Positions 9,072 through 18,380 of a stretch of DNA of 64,000 nt are shown here, one piece after another. The position numbers and the translations under genes were made by a program. Source of the stretch: JAKAGZ01 sp963772675 (GTDB lineage: Bacteria > Bacteroidota > Ignavibacteria > Ignavibacteriales > Ignavibacteriaceae); the NCBI GenBank assembly GCA_963772675.1, contig CAVYYF010000006.1:62001-126000 (forward strand), read 5' to 3'. Position 1 is the first letter of the stretch; each line of letters opens with the position of its first letter. The notes under the pieces were generated by a model. It searched no databases, was not told the DNA's origin, and was given only the letters and a program-made list of their open reading frames with translations.

Positions 9072-11186
9072 ATGATCGGTTCAAAAGTTCTACACTACAA
9101 GATTGTTGAGAAACTCGGCGAAGGCGGTATGGGCGTCGTCTATAAAGCTGAGGACACAAAACTTAAACGTGACGTTGCAATAAAATTCCTTCCAAATTTT
9201 ATATCAAAAAGTAAAGAAGATCGAACAAGGTTTGAAAATGAGGCACAGGCAGCGGCTTCACTAAATCACCCTAACATTGCAACCATTCACGCAATTGAAG
9301 AAGCCGATAACCAGATATTCATCGTAATGGAATATATAAATGGTCCCGAACTAAAGGAAAAAATTGAAGAAGGAAAGCAAACGCTTGAATCATCATTGAA
9401 CATAATCGAACAAATTGCAAACGGATTGAATGCAGCACATCAGAAAGGTATTGTTCACAGGGATATTAAAAGCAGCAACATTATGCTTACTAAATCCGGA
9501 CAGGTAAAAATAATGGACTTTGGACTTGCAAAAGTCAGGGGTACTTCGCAAATAACAAAGATAGGCACAACTATCGGAACTGCAGCTTATATGTCACCTG
9601 AACAGGCTCAGGGAGAAAAAGCTGATCACCGCGCCGACATCTGGGCAATGGGAGTAATATTTTACGAAATGCTTACAGGCCAACAGCCGTTCAAAGGTGA
9701 ATTTGAGCAGGCAATTATTTACTCAATTTTAAATGTTGAACCGGACCTTATTACCACAATAAAACCCGGCATTCCTGCAAAGCTTGAACAGATTACTAAA
9801 AAGATGCTCTCTAAAGACAAGGATAATCGCTACCAGGATGTAAATTCATTTTTATCAGACTTAAAAGATTACCATAGTGTAATACCGGAAAAGCCTAATG
9901 AAACGGAAAAGACTATCGCTGTACTGCCTTTTGAAAATATTAGTCCTGATAAAGAAGCCGATTATTTTGCTGATGGCTTAGCCGAAGAACTTATAACAAA
10001 TTTATCCAGGATAAAAGAAATAAAACTTACAGCCAGAACAAATACTATGAAATACAAAGGCACCGATAAGGACATAAAAACTTTAGGAAGAGAATTAGGT
10101 GCCAGATATATTATGCAGGGCAGCGTAAGAAAATTTAATGAAGACTTAAGAATTTCTGTTCAGCTCATGGATGCGCAATTAGAAAAACAGCTTTGGGGTG
10201 AAACTTACAAAGGCAAAATAGCTGACGTGTTCGATATACAGGAACAGGTTTCAAAGCAAATTGCGGAAATGCTGATGGTGAGACTCTCACCTATCGAAAA
10301 AGTAAATCTTACAAAACGAGCAACAGAAAATACTGAAGCGTTTGACTTGTATCTGCGTGCAAGGGACTTTCTATACAAAATGACGAAAAATAATATCCAG
10401 TTTGCAATTCAACTTTTTACTAAAGCTATAGAAATAGACAAAAGATATGCAGCAGCTTATGCCGGACTGAGTGAAGCATACGCACACTTATATTTTTCAT
10501 TTGAAAGAGATGAAGATTTTCTTGAAAAAGCTATTGAATCCGGTTTAAAAGCATTAATGTATGATCCTTCATTAGCTGAAGCATACGTTGCACTTGCTAT
10601 GGCTTATTACAACAAGAAACTATATGATGACGCTTTGGACGCAGGTCAAAAAGCTTTGGAATTGGATTCTGGTAATGCAACCGCTTACTGGGTACTTGCA
10701 AGAATTTATCATAGCATGGATCAGGATGAAAAAGCTATCGAACTACATGAAAAAGTGATTGAACTAAACCCTGATTTCTATTCTGCATACACTGATTTAA
10801 CCATTTGCTATGAACGGGTTGGAAATACTGAAAAATACAATGATGCAATTCAAAGATCATTGGAAATGTTTCCAAAGTATTTATCGCAACACCCTGATGA
10901 CGCAAGGGCCTATATTTTTTACGCGCAAACCCTGGCAAAAGTCAAGCAAGTAGATAAAGCAAAAGAGATTGGTAAAAGAGCATACGAACTTACCCCTAAT
11001 GATACAGTAATGTTATATAATCTTGCCTGTCTGTTTTCGCGGCTGGAAGAACGAGAAACAGCAGTAGATTATTTCAAAAAGGCTTTAGAATCAGGTTATC
11101 AGAATTACGAATGGATAAAACGCGACTCTGATTTTGATAATATTCGAAACGAACCAGGCTATATAGAATTAATGGAAGGAAAATAA
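9072..11186 (+). CDS. Ser/Thr protein kinase-TPR protein (array member 5)
   Basis: The protein has 704 residues and begins MIGSKVLHYKIVEKLGEGG. Kinase motifs are VAIK, VHRDIKSSN, DFG and SPEQAQGE. The following helix reads ADIWAMGVIFYEML rather than TDIWSLG, and the activation segment is ITKIGTTIGTAAYM, so it may see different regulation. The AVLPFENISPDKEADYFADGLAEELITNLS module is a consensus version. TPR residues run to the C-terminal EWIKRDSDFDNIRNEPGY. It is separated from its neighbours by 134 bp upstream and 116 bp downstream, larger gaps than elsewhere in the array. Confidence 0.92.
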   Translation: MIGSKVLHYKIVEKLGEGGMGVVYKAEDTKLKRDVAIKFLPNFISKSKEDRTRFENEAQAAASLNHPNIATIHAIEEADNQIFIVMEYINGPELKEKIEEGKQTLESSLNIIEQIANGLNAAHQKGIVHRDIKSSNIMLTKSGQVKIMDFGLAKVRGTSQITKIGTTIGTAAYMSPEQAQGEKADHRADIWAMGVIFYEMLTGQQPFKGEFEQAIIYSILNVEPDLITTIKPGIPAKLEQITKKMLSKDKDNRYQDVNSFLSDLKDYHSVIPEKPNETEKTIAVLPFENISPDKEADYFADGLAEELITNLSRIKEIKLTARTNTMKYKGTDKDIKTLGRELGARYIMQGSVRKFNEDLRISVQLMDAQLEKQLWGETYKGKIADVFDIQEQVSKQIAEMLMVRLSPIEKVNLTKRATENTEAFDLYLRARDFLYKMTKNNIQFAIQLFTKAIEIDKRYAAAYAGLSEAYAHLYFSFERDEDFLEKAIESGLKALMYDPSLAEAYVALAMAYYNKKLYDDALDAGQKALELDSGNATAYWVLARIYHSMDQDEKAIELHEKVIELNPDFYSAYTDLTICYERVGNTEKYNDAIQRSLEMFPKYLSQHPDDARAYIFYAQTLAKVKQVDKAKEIGKRAYELTPNDTVMLYNLACLFSRLEERETAVDYFKKALESGYQNYEWIKRDSDFDNIRNEPGYIELMEGK

Positions 11187-11220
11187 GAGATACATTTAAA
11201 TTTTTTAAGGAAAACTAAAT

Positions 11221-11290
11221 TAGTTAGCCAAAAAATTAAAATTGCCGGATCCCTGAAAATATATACAAAATCCGGTCTAACTGATAACTC
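11221..11290 (+). other. Imperfect inverted repeat between array members 5 and 6
   Basis: The 116 bp gap holds CCGGAT (11245-11250) and ATCCGG (11270-11275), flanked by TAGTTAG on the left and CTAACTGA on the right, so an extended but interrupted hairpin can form. No T-run follows, so a simple intrinsic terminator is unlikely. It may be an mRNA processing or attenuation structure. Confidence 0.35.
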
Positions 11291-11302
11291 AAGAGGATTG
11301 TA

Positions 11303-13429
11303 ATGAACAATTTAGTTGGTCACAAAGTCTTGCATTACAAAATTGTGGAAAAATTAGGCGAAGGCGGAATGGGCGTCGTTTACAAAGCTGAAGACACTAA
11401 GCTTAAACGCGATGTTGCAATTAAATTTCTGCCGCATCAAATTTCTGCCAATAAAGAAGAACGACAGAGGTTTGAAATTGAAGCACAGGCCGCCGCTGCG
11501 CTGAATCACCCAAATATTGCGACAATTTATGCCATCGAGAATTCTGATGATGAAGTTTTTATTGCGATGGAATATATAAATGGTATTGAACTGAAAGACA
11601 AAATCAGTGAATCAAAACCGGCTGTAGATGAATCTATAGGTATCATAGAACAGATAGCAAATGGTTTGGGAGCCGCTCACCAGAAAGGAATTACACATAG
11701 AGATATTAAAAGCAGCAATATAATGATTACCCCGTCGGGACAAATTAAAATAATGGACTTCGGACTGGCCAAGGTGAGAGGTGTATCACAGATCACGAAA
11801 TTCGGCACTACACTCGGTACAACCGCTTATATGTCTCCAGAACAAGCCAGGGGTGAACACGTTGATCAGCGGACTGATATCTGGTCTCTGGGCGTAATCT
11901 CATTTGAATTATTAACGGGCAAACCACCTTATGAAGGTGAATTCGAGCAGGCGATAATTTATTCAATCTTAAATGAAGAGCCCAAATCTCCTTTAACTGT
12001 GAATAAAGAAATTCCTATAAAAGTAGAAAAAATAATTATGAAGATGCTCACGAAAAATAAAGAGCGCCGATACCAGGATACCAATGAGCTAATAAAAGAT
12101 ATTAACCAGCTCAAGACTCAAGGCACATCTGTTGAAAAAAGTGAAGAGAAAAAAACAATTGCGGTTTTGCCGTTTGAAAATATTAGCCCTGACAAAGAAG
12201 CCGATTATTTCGCGGATGGACTGGCAGAAGAACTGATAACTAACCTTTCCAAAATTAAAGAGATTAAACTTATTGCCCGAACCAATACGATGAGATACAA
12301 AGGAACAGACAAAGATATTACGACATTGGGACGTGAATTGGGAGCGAGATACATTATGCAGGGCAGCGTAAGAAAGTTCAAAGATGATCTGCGCGTATCG
12401 GTACAATTAATGGATGTTTCACAGGAAAGCCAGTTGTGGGGCGAAAATTTCAAAGGTAAACTTGAAGACGTTTTTGATATTCAGGAAAAAGTGTCTAATG
12501 AAGTGACTGCAGCCTTAAGAGTAAATTTATCATTATCAGAAAAAGTCGGTCTGACAAAGCGTGCTACCGTTAACGCAGAAGCATTTGATAATAATTTACG
12601 CGCACGCGAATTTTTATATCGTTATACCAAGAACAACATTGAAATTGCAATTCAGTTTTTTCAAAAGGCAATTGCTGCTGATACAAGATATGCTTCGGCT
12701 TATGCAGGGCTAAGTGAAGCATATGCTCATATGTACAATGTATTCGTGAGAAAGGATGAATATCTGGACAAAGCAATAGAAGCAGGTATGAAGGCTTTGA
12801 TGTATGACCCTTCCCTTTCGGAAGCCTATGCTGCCCTTTCACTCGCTTATTATAATAAAAAACTTTACGATGATGCGTCCACTTCCGGCCAGAAAGCTAT
12901 TGAACTTGACCCTAATAATTATATCGCTTACTGGATACTCGGAAGAATTTATCACAGTACTGATCGCGATTCAGAGGCGGTTGAATTATTCAAAAAAGTT
13001 AGTTCTTTAAACCCGGATTTTTATACAGTTTATGCTGATCTATCAACTTGTTATTCAAGGCTTGGAAAAACTAAAGAACTGGAAAATACAACTGAAACCC
13101 TTATGGAAGTATTTCCGAGGTATATATCCAAACATCCAGACGATTCTCGAGCACATATTTTTTATGCCACTAAGTTGGCTGAGTCAGGAAAGGCAGCAGA
13201 GGCAAAAGTTGAAGGGGCACGGGCTCTTGAATTAAGCCCCAACGATACTTTGATGCTTTATAATGTAGCCTGTTTACATTCCCGGCTTGGTGAAAAACAG
13301 AAAAGCATTGAATATCTATCAAAAGCATTCGATAATGGATATGTTAATTATGATTGGCTCAAAAGGGATCCTGATCTGGACAACATTAGGAATGAACCTG
13401 CTTTTATTGAGTTATTGAAAGGGAAATAA
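11303..13429 (+). CDS. Ser/Thr protein kinase-TPR protein (array member 6)
   Basis: The 708-residue protein begins MNNLVGHKVLHYKIVEKL, with a four-residue N-terminal extension relative to the MIG members. An AGGAT site lies before the ATG. VAIK, HRDIKSSN, DFG and SPEQARGEHVDQRTD are intact; by protein sequence the kinase half is closest to members 3 and 4. The AVLPFENISPDKEADYFADGL module is followed by TPRs ending DWLKRDPDLDNIRNEPAF. It is the last member of subgroup A, since the two genes that follow differ consistently in the kinase domain. Confidence 0.92.
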   Translation: MNNLVGHKVLHYKIVEKLGEGGMGVVYKAEDTKLKRDVAIKFLPHQISANKEERQRFEIEAQAAAALNHPNIATIYAIENSDDEVFIAMEYINGIELKDKISESKPAVDESIGIIEQIANGLGAAHQKGITHRDIKSSNIMITPSGQIKIMDFGLAKVRGVSQITKFGTTLGTTAYMSPEQARGEHVDQRTDIWSLGVISFELLTGKPPYEGEFEQAIIYSILNEEPKSPLTVNKEIPIKVEKIIMKMLTKNKERRYQDTNELIKDINQLKTQGTSVEKSEEKKTIAVLPFENISPDKEADYFADGLAEELITNLSKIKEIKLIARTNTMRYKGTDKDITTLGRELGARYIMQGSVRKFKDDLRVSVQLMDVSQESQLWGENFKGKLEDVFDIQEKVSNEVTAALRVNLSLSEKVGLTKRATVNAEAFDNNLRAREFLYRYTKNNIEIAIQFFQKAIAADTRYASAYAGLSEAYAHMYNVFVRKDEYLDKAIEAGMKALMYDPSLSEAYAALSLAYYNKKLYDDASTSGQKAIELDPNNYIAYWILGRIYHSTDRDSEAVELFKKVSSLNPDFYTVYADLSTCYSRLGKTKELENTTETLMEVFPRYISKHPDDSRAHIFYATKLAESGKAAEAKVEGARALELSPNDTLMLYNVACLHSRLGEKQKSIEYLSKAFDNGYVNYDWLKRDPDLDNIRNEPAFIELLKGK

Positions 13430-13456
13430 TTTATTTACATTATTGAAGGAAATTGA

Positions 13457-15619
13457 ATGGAAGAAATGCTGGGAAAGAAGATTTCACATTATGAAATAAC
13501 TGAAGAGATTGGCCGGGGTGGAATGGGGATAGTCTACAAAGCCAAAGACTTGAAACTCGATAGGATTGTGGCGATTAAATTCCTTCCTCCGCAAATGGCG
13601 TCATCAGAGGAAAATAAAATAAGATTCATAAGAGAAGCCAAATCCGCCGCCGCACTAAGTCATCCAAATATATTAGGCATTTATGAAATCGATGAAGCTG
13701 ATGGATTATTATTTATAGCAATGGAATTTGTTGATGGTAAAACCTTAAAATCACACATTTCAAAAATAACAACAGGAACCGGAGTCCCTGTCGATCAGGC
13801 AATTGACTGGATTGAACAAATAGCTCAAGGATTGAAATCTGCCCACGATATGAATATTGTTCACCGCGATATTAAAACCGAAAATGTGATGATAAATAAA
13901 GACGACAGGTTAAAAATAATGGATTTTGGCCTGGCTAAAATAAAAAGTAGTGAAGGTGTAACCAAAACCAGATCATCACTCGGAACTCTCTCTTATATGT
14001 CTCCGGAACAAACACATGCAATCCCTGCTGACCACAGAAGTGATATATGGTCTTTAGGTGTAGTCTTTTACGAAATTCTTACAGGAGAATTGCCGTTTAA
14101 ATCTGAACACGAAGCTGCGCTGTTATATTTAATATCAAGCGAGCAGCCCCCCTCCCCTAACCTTTTAAACAAAAAAATTCCGCATCAGCTTGATTCTCTG
14201 ATTAATAAAATGCTGGAGAAGGATCGGGATAAAAGATTCCAAAGTGTGAATGATTTCTTAATCAGTTTGAAGTCCGTAAAAGAAGATATTAAAAATGCAG
14301 CTAATGTTCCGAAAACAAAAGCAATTGTTGTGCTTCCTTTCGACAATATTAGCCCGGATACAGACAGCGATTACTTTGCTGACGGTTTGACTGAAGAGCT
14401 AATCGCAAATCTATCAAGGTTAAAAGATATAAGGTTGGTTCCAAGGACTACTTCGATGCGCTACAAAGGGACCACTAAAGATATTAAAACAATTGGCAGA
14501 GAATTAGGGACCAGATACATCCTCGCGGGAAGTGTCAGAAAATTCCAGGAAAATCTGAGAATAACAGTAGAACTTATAGATGTTGAAAATGATGCTCAAC
14601 TTTGGGCTGATACCTACAAAGGTAAATTAGCCGATGTATTTGATATACAGGAACAGGTATCAAAGCAAATAGTAGACATGCTGATGGTGAAACTGACGCC
14701 ATCTGAAAAAATTGTGCTTACCAAAAGATCCACAATTAATCCGGAAGCATTTGATCTTTATTTACGTGCGAGGGATTCTCTTTATAGAAGAACAACAAAA
14801 AGCATGCTTCAAGCTATCCAATTATTTGAAAAAGCTATCGAGCTGGACCCAAGATATGCAGATGCATATGCAGGAATAGGTGAATCCTATTCAGCTTTAT
14901 ACCTGGACTCGCAAAGAAACGAAATTTGGCTTGATAAGGCAATAGAGAACGGGCTCAAAGCTCTAATGTATGATTCAGGACTTTCTGAAGCCTATGCAGC
15001 ATTAGGACTTGCATATTATAATAAAAGATCATTTGAAGAGGCTGTAACCGCAAGTAAAAAAGCAATTGAACTTGATAGAAATAATTTCATTGCGTACTGG
15101 ATACTTGCAAGAATTTATATTGCAACTAACAAAGAGAGAGAAGCTGAAGAACTCTGCCTAAAAGTAATTGAACTCAATCCTGACTTTTATTCCGTTTACG
15201 GTGATTTGGAAATTATATACGGAAGGCTTGGAGAAAAAGAAAAATATGATGCAATGGTGAAAACCGGAATTGAAGCATATCAGAGATACTTAAGAGATCA
15301 CCAGGATGATGCAAGATGCCATATGTACCTTGCAACTGATCTGGCTCAAATTGGTGACAAGGATAATGCTCTCAAAGAAGCTAAAAGAGCTCTGGAATTG
15401 AATCCGGATGATCCTTTGATGCTCTATAATGCAACTTGTTTCTATACTCAGTTAGGGGAAAAAGAGCCTGCATTAAACAGTTTAGAAAGAGCTATCAGCG
15501 TGGGTTATGCAAATTATGAATGGCTTGAGAAAGATACTGACCTAGATCCAATTCGCAATGATTCAAAATTTATAGAATTAGTTTTAAGACTTAATAAGAA
15601 GAACTTAAATAAAAATTAA
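13457..15619 (+). CDS. Ser/Thr protein kinase-TPR protein, subgroup B (array member 7)
   Basis: The 720-residue protein begins MEEMLGKKISHYEITEEIGRGG. An AAGGA site lies 6 bp before the ATG. It and member 8 form subgroup B: MASSEENKIRF replaces the SANKEEKQRF region, a short insertion (TTGTGVPVDQAIDWIEQ) lies before the catalytic loop, and the loop reads HRDIKTENVMI instead of HRDIKSSN. Lys and Asp catalytic residues are present. The AVLPF strand reads IVVLPFDNISPDTDSDYF. The C-terminus diverges after EWLEKDTDLDPIRNDSKF and carries a basic tail. It starts 27 bp after member 6, consistent with one operon. Confidence 0.92.
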   Translation: MEEMLGKKISHYEITEEIGRGGMGIVYKAKDLKLDRIVAIKFLPPQMASSEENKIRFIREAKSAAALSHPNILGIYEIDEADGLLFIAMEFVDGKTLKSHISKITTGTGVPVDQAIDWIEQIAQGLKSAHDMNIVHRDIKTENVMINKDDRLKIMDFGLAKIKSSEGVTKTRSSLGTLSYMSPEQTHAIPADHRSDIWSLGVVFYEILTGELPFKSEHEAALLYLISSEQPPSPNLLNKKIPHQLDSLINKMLEKDRDKRFQSVNDFLISLKSVKEDIKNAANVPKTKAIVVLPFDNISPDTDSDYFADGLTEELIANLSRLKDIRLVPRTTSMRYKGTTKDIKTIGRELGTRYILAGSVRKFQENLRITVELIDVENDAQLWADTYKGKLADVFDIQEQVSKQIVDMLMVKLTPSEKIVLTKRSTINPEAFDLYLRARDSLYRRTTKSMLQAIQLFEKAIELDPRYADAYAGIGESYSALYLDSQRNEIWLDKAIENGLKALMYDSGLSEAYAALGLAYYNKRSFEEAVTASKKAIELDRNNFIAYWILARIYIATNKEREAEELCLKVIELNPDFYSVYGDLEIIYGRLGEKEKYDAMVKTGIEAYQRYLRDHQDDARCHMYLATDLAQIGDKDNALKEAKRALELNPDDPLMLYNATCFYTQLGEKEPALNSLERAISVGYANYEWLEKDTDLDPIRNDSKFIELVLRLNKKNLNKN

Positions 15620-15642
15620 TTCCGAAATGAAAGAGGAGAAAA

Positions 15643-17781
15643 ATGAACGAGTTTAAAGGTAAAACAATCTCTCATTATCAAATAATCGACCAGATTGGTC
15701 AGGGCGGGATGGGAGTTGTTTACAAAGCTAAAGATTTAAATCTTGAAAGAACCGTAGCAGTGAAATTTTTGCCTGCTCATCTTGCATCATCAGAAGAAAA
15801 TAAAAAAAGATTTTTGCTCGAGGCAAAAGCCGCAGCTTCTCTTAATCATCCTAACATAATGAGCATTTATGAAATTGGTGAACATGAAAGTTCCGTATTT
15901 ATGGTTATGGAGTTTGTTGAGGGTGAAACTCTAAAATCTTATATCGCAAATTTGAAGACTGGTTCCGGTATCCCTTATTTAAAAGCAATGGACTGGTTGA
16001 TAACCATTGCGAAAGGACTTAAAGTTGCCCATGATAATAATATTATACATCGTGACATAAAAAGCGAAAATATTATGCTCTCCCCGGGTGAACAACTTAA
16101 AATAATGGATTTCGGACTTGCCAAATTGAAAGGGAGTTCTGGCATGACCAAGACAGGGACTTCTTTAGGTACTCTGGCTTATATGGCTCCGGAACAAGCC
16201 CAGGGATTAAGTGCCGATCAAAGGTCAGATATATGGTCTTTGGGAGTTGTCTTTTATGAAATGTTAACCGGTGAGCCATTATTTAAAGCTGAACACGAAG
16301 CAGCATTACTTTACCTGATCGTAAATGAGGAACCACCTCTCCCCAGCACAATGGATATGAAAATTCCGCATCAGGTGGATATGATCGTAAAAAGAATGCT
16401 CACAAAACAACCTGACAAAAGATTTCAGGATATGGATGAAGTTATTAAGACATTGATCGAGACAAAGGACGCAGTGAATAAAAGTAGCACAGAAACCAAA
16501 TTAAAAACTATTGCCGTTTTACCTTTTGATAACATCAGCCCTGACAAAGAAAACGATTATTTCGGTGAGGGATTAACGGGCGAATTGATTGCCAATCTTT
16601 CCAGATTAAAAGACATGAAAGTTGTCTCAAGAACGACTACGATGCAATATAAAGGCACACAGAAAGATATTAAAACAATTGGGCGTGAACTTGATGCAAG
16701 ATATATTATTGAAGGAAACGTAAGAAAATTTGGAGAAGATCTTCGTATCACAGCACAATTAATAGATGTTAGCAGTGATACTCAACTCTGGGCTGAGACT
16801 TATAAAGGCAAACTAGCTGATGTATTTGATATCCAGGAAAAAGTATCCAAGCAAATCGTGGATGCATTATTAGTAAAATTAACTCCAACCGAAAAAGTGG
16901 AATTAACAAAACGACCAACTTTAAATGCTGAAGCTTTTGATTATAATCTTCGCGCAAGGAATTATTTGTATCGACAATCAAAAAATAATATCCAATTTGC
17001 TATCCAATTTTTTGACAAAGCAATTGCACTGGATTCCAGGTATGCAGAAGCTTATGCGGGGCTTGCTGAGGCTTATGCGGTAAGATATGCCTACTTTGAA
17101 AGAAAAGATGTTTGGTTGGATAAAGCGCTTGAATTAAGTCTGAAAGCAATAATGTATGACTCAACTCTTGCTGAAGCCTATTCTGCTTTGGGCCTGGCCT
17201 ACTACTATAAAGGTACATTCGAAGAAGCCCAGACTGCAGTTCAGAAAGCATTGTCACTTGATGGGAATAATTTTTTCGCATACTGGATATTAGGCAGAAT
17301 TTATTTCACAACTGATAAGGATTCTGAAGCGATAGAACCATTGAAAAAAGTTACGGAAATTAATCCGGATTTTTATACAGCCTATATGGATCTACGAATG
17401 GTTTACGAAAAATTGGGTGACAAAAATAAACACGATTCCTTTGTTAAAACAACCACCGAATTTTATGAGCGCTATTTAGAACAACACCCGGATGATGGAC
17501 GGGCTAGAATATTTTACGCACAACTTCTTAATCTTGTAGGCAAAACGGAAGATGCGAAAAGAGAAACCAAGATGGCACTTGAATTAAGTCCAAATGATAA
17601 TGTTATGTTGTATAACGCAGCCTGTATTTATTCGAGGATGAATGAAAAAGAATTAGCTATTGATACTATAAGAAATATTATAGCATCTGGCTTTGAACAT
17701 TATGACTGGATAAGAAGAGATCCTGACTTGGAAAATATTCGTGGAGAAAAAGATTATATTGAATTGATGAAAGATAAATAA
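15643..17781 (+). CDS. Ser/Thr protein kinase-TPR protein, subgroup B (array member 8)
   Basis: The protein has 712 residues and begins MNEFKGKTISHYQIIDQIGQGG behind a strong GAGGAG site. It has VAVK, HRDIKSENIML, DFG and AYMAPEQAQGL; this is the only member with the canonical APE instead of SPE. It shares the pre-catalytic-loop insertion with member 7. The TolB/FlgO-like domain reads AVLPFDNISPDKENDYF with GELIANLS. The TPR tail ends DWIRRDPDLENIRGEKDY. It closes the array and is followed within 20 bp by a strong terminator. Confidence 0.92.
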   Translation: MNEFKGKTISHYQIIDQIGQGGMGVVYKAKDLNLERTVAVKFLPAHLASSEENKKRFLLEAKAAASLNHPNIMSIYEIGEHESSVFMVMEFVEGETLKSYIANLKTGSGIPYLKAMDWLITIAKGLKVAHDNNIIHRDIKSENIMLSPGEQLKIMDFGLAKLKGSSGMTKTGTSLGTLAYMAPEQAQGLSADQRSDIWSLGVVFYEMLTGEPLFKAEHEAALLYLIVNEEPPLPSTMDMKIPHQVDMIVKRMLTKQPDKRFQDMDEVIKTLIETKDAVNKSSTETKLKTIAVLPFDNISPDKENDYFGEGLTGELIANLSRLKDMKVVSRTTTMQYKGTQKDIKTIGRELDARYIIEGNVRKFGEDLRITAQLIDVSSDTQLWAETYKGKLADVFDIQEKVSKQIVDALLVKLTPTEKVELTKRPTLNAEAFDYNLRARNYLYRQSKNNIQFAIQFFDKAIALDSRYAEAYAGLAEAYAVRYAYFERKDVWLDKALELSLKAIMYDSTLAEAYSALGLAYYYKGTFEEAQTAVQKALSLDGNNFFAYWILGRIYFTTDKDSEAIEPLKKVTEINPDFYTAYMDLRMVYEKLGDKNKHDSFVKTTTEFYERYLEQHPDDGRARIFYAQLLNLVGKTEDAKRETKMALELSPNDNVMLYNAACIYSRMNEKELAIDTIRNIIASGFEHYDWIRRDPDLENIRGEKDYIELMKDK

Positions 17782-17798
17782 TATTATTTGATAAATAT

Positions 17799-17826
17799 GA
17801 AAAGCGGGATTAAAAGCCCGCTTTTA
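17799..17826. terminator. Bidirectional intrinsic terminator closing the kinase array
   Basis: AAAAGCGGG (17800-17808) and CCCGCTTTT (17817-17825) form a perfect 9-bp stem with an 8-nt loop, A-rich on one side and T-rich on the other. It lies between convergent genes, so it can end both the kinase operon and pncB-pncA. Confidence 0.85.
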
Positions 17827-17840
17827 AATTTTATTATATG

Positions 17841-18380
17841 TTAAACATTTGAAGAAGTTACTAATATTGCCCCGGCTTTTTGCATATCGTCAAAAGCATT
17901 TTCTACATCACCTTCGTGCTGATAAATACCTTCCACTGCGTCCTTAATAACAAAAACCTTAAAATGATTTTTTAAAGCATCAAGTACTGTTGATTTTACA
18001 CAGTATTCAATGGCTAAGCCGGAAACATAAACTTCATCTACGCCATTTTTTTTAAGAAACTCAGCCAGATTTTCATTTGTCGCTTCAAACGCCGAATAGC
18101 CGTCATCAACATTTCCAGTACCTTTAAGAAACAATTTATCAAATTTTTGACTGTGCAAATCAGGATAAAACTCAGCACCTGTCGTTCCTTGTACACAATG
18201 TTTCGGCCATTTGTTAAAATGAACAGTCTCGCCCGGATGCCAGTCTTTTGATGCAACCACTAAATCAAATTTATCAAGCAGTTTATTTATTACAGGCACA
18301 ACTTCATTTCCCCTGGGGGCTGGTAAAGCGCCTCCGGGACAAAAATCATTTTGCACATCTATTATTAATAGTGCTCTCAT
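17841..18380 (-). CDS. pncA: Nicotinamidase
   Basis: The 179-residue isochorismatase-superfamily enzyme hydrolyses nicotinamide to nicotinate and ammonia in NAD salvage. The catalytic triad is visible: Asp8 in IDVQNDF, Lys86 in FLKG and Cys127 in GLAIEYCV. Metal ligands are Asp46 and His48 (KDWHP) and His61 (WPKHCVQ), the arrangement of bacterial PncA. Its start overlaps the pncB stop by 4 bp (ATGA), behind an AAAGGA site inside pncB. The overlap puts the two consecutive steps of the pathway under coupled translation. Length is normal for the family. Confidence 0.95.
   Translation of the reverse strand: MRALLIIDVQNDFCPGGALPAPRGNEVVPVINKLLDKFDLVVASKDWHPGETVHFNKWPKHCVQGTTGAEFYPDLHSQKFDKLFLKGTGNVDDGYSAFEATNENLAEFLKKNGVDEVYVSGLAIEYCVKSTVLDALKNHFKVFVIKDAVEGIYQHEGDVENAFDDMQKAGAILVTSSNV

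Noticed and set aside
2..17781. CRISPR or short tandem repeat array
   Set aside because: The periodicity is gene-sized (about 2.1 kb) and comes from paralogous genes; there are no short spaced repeats.
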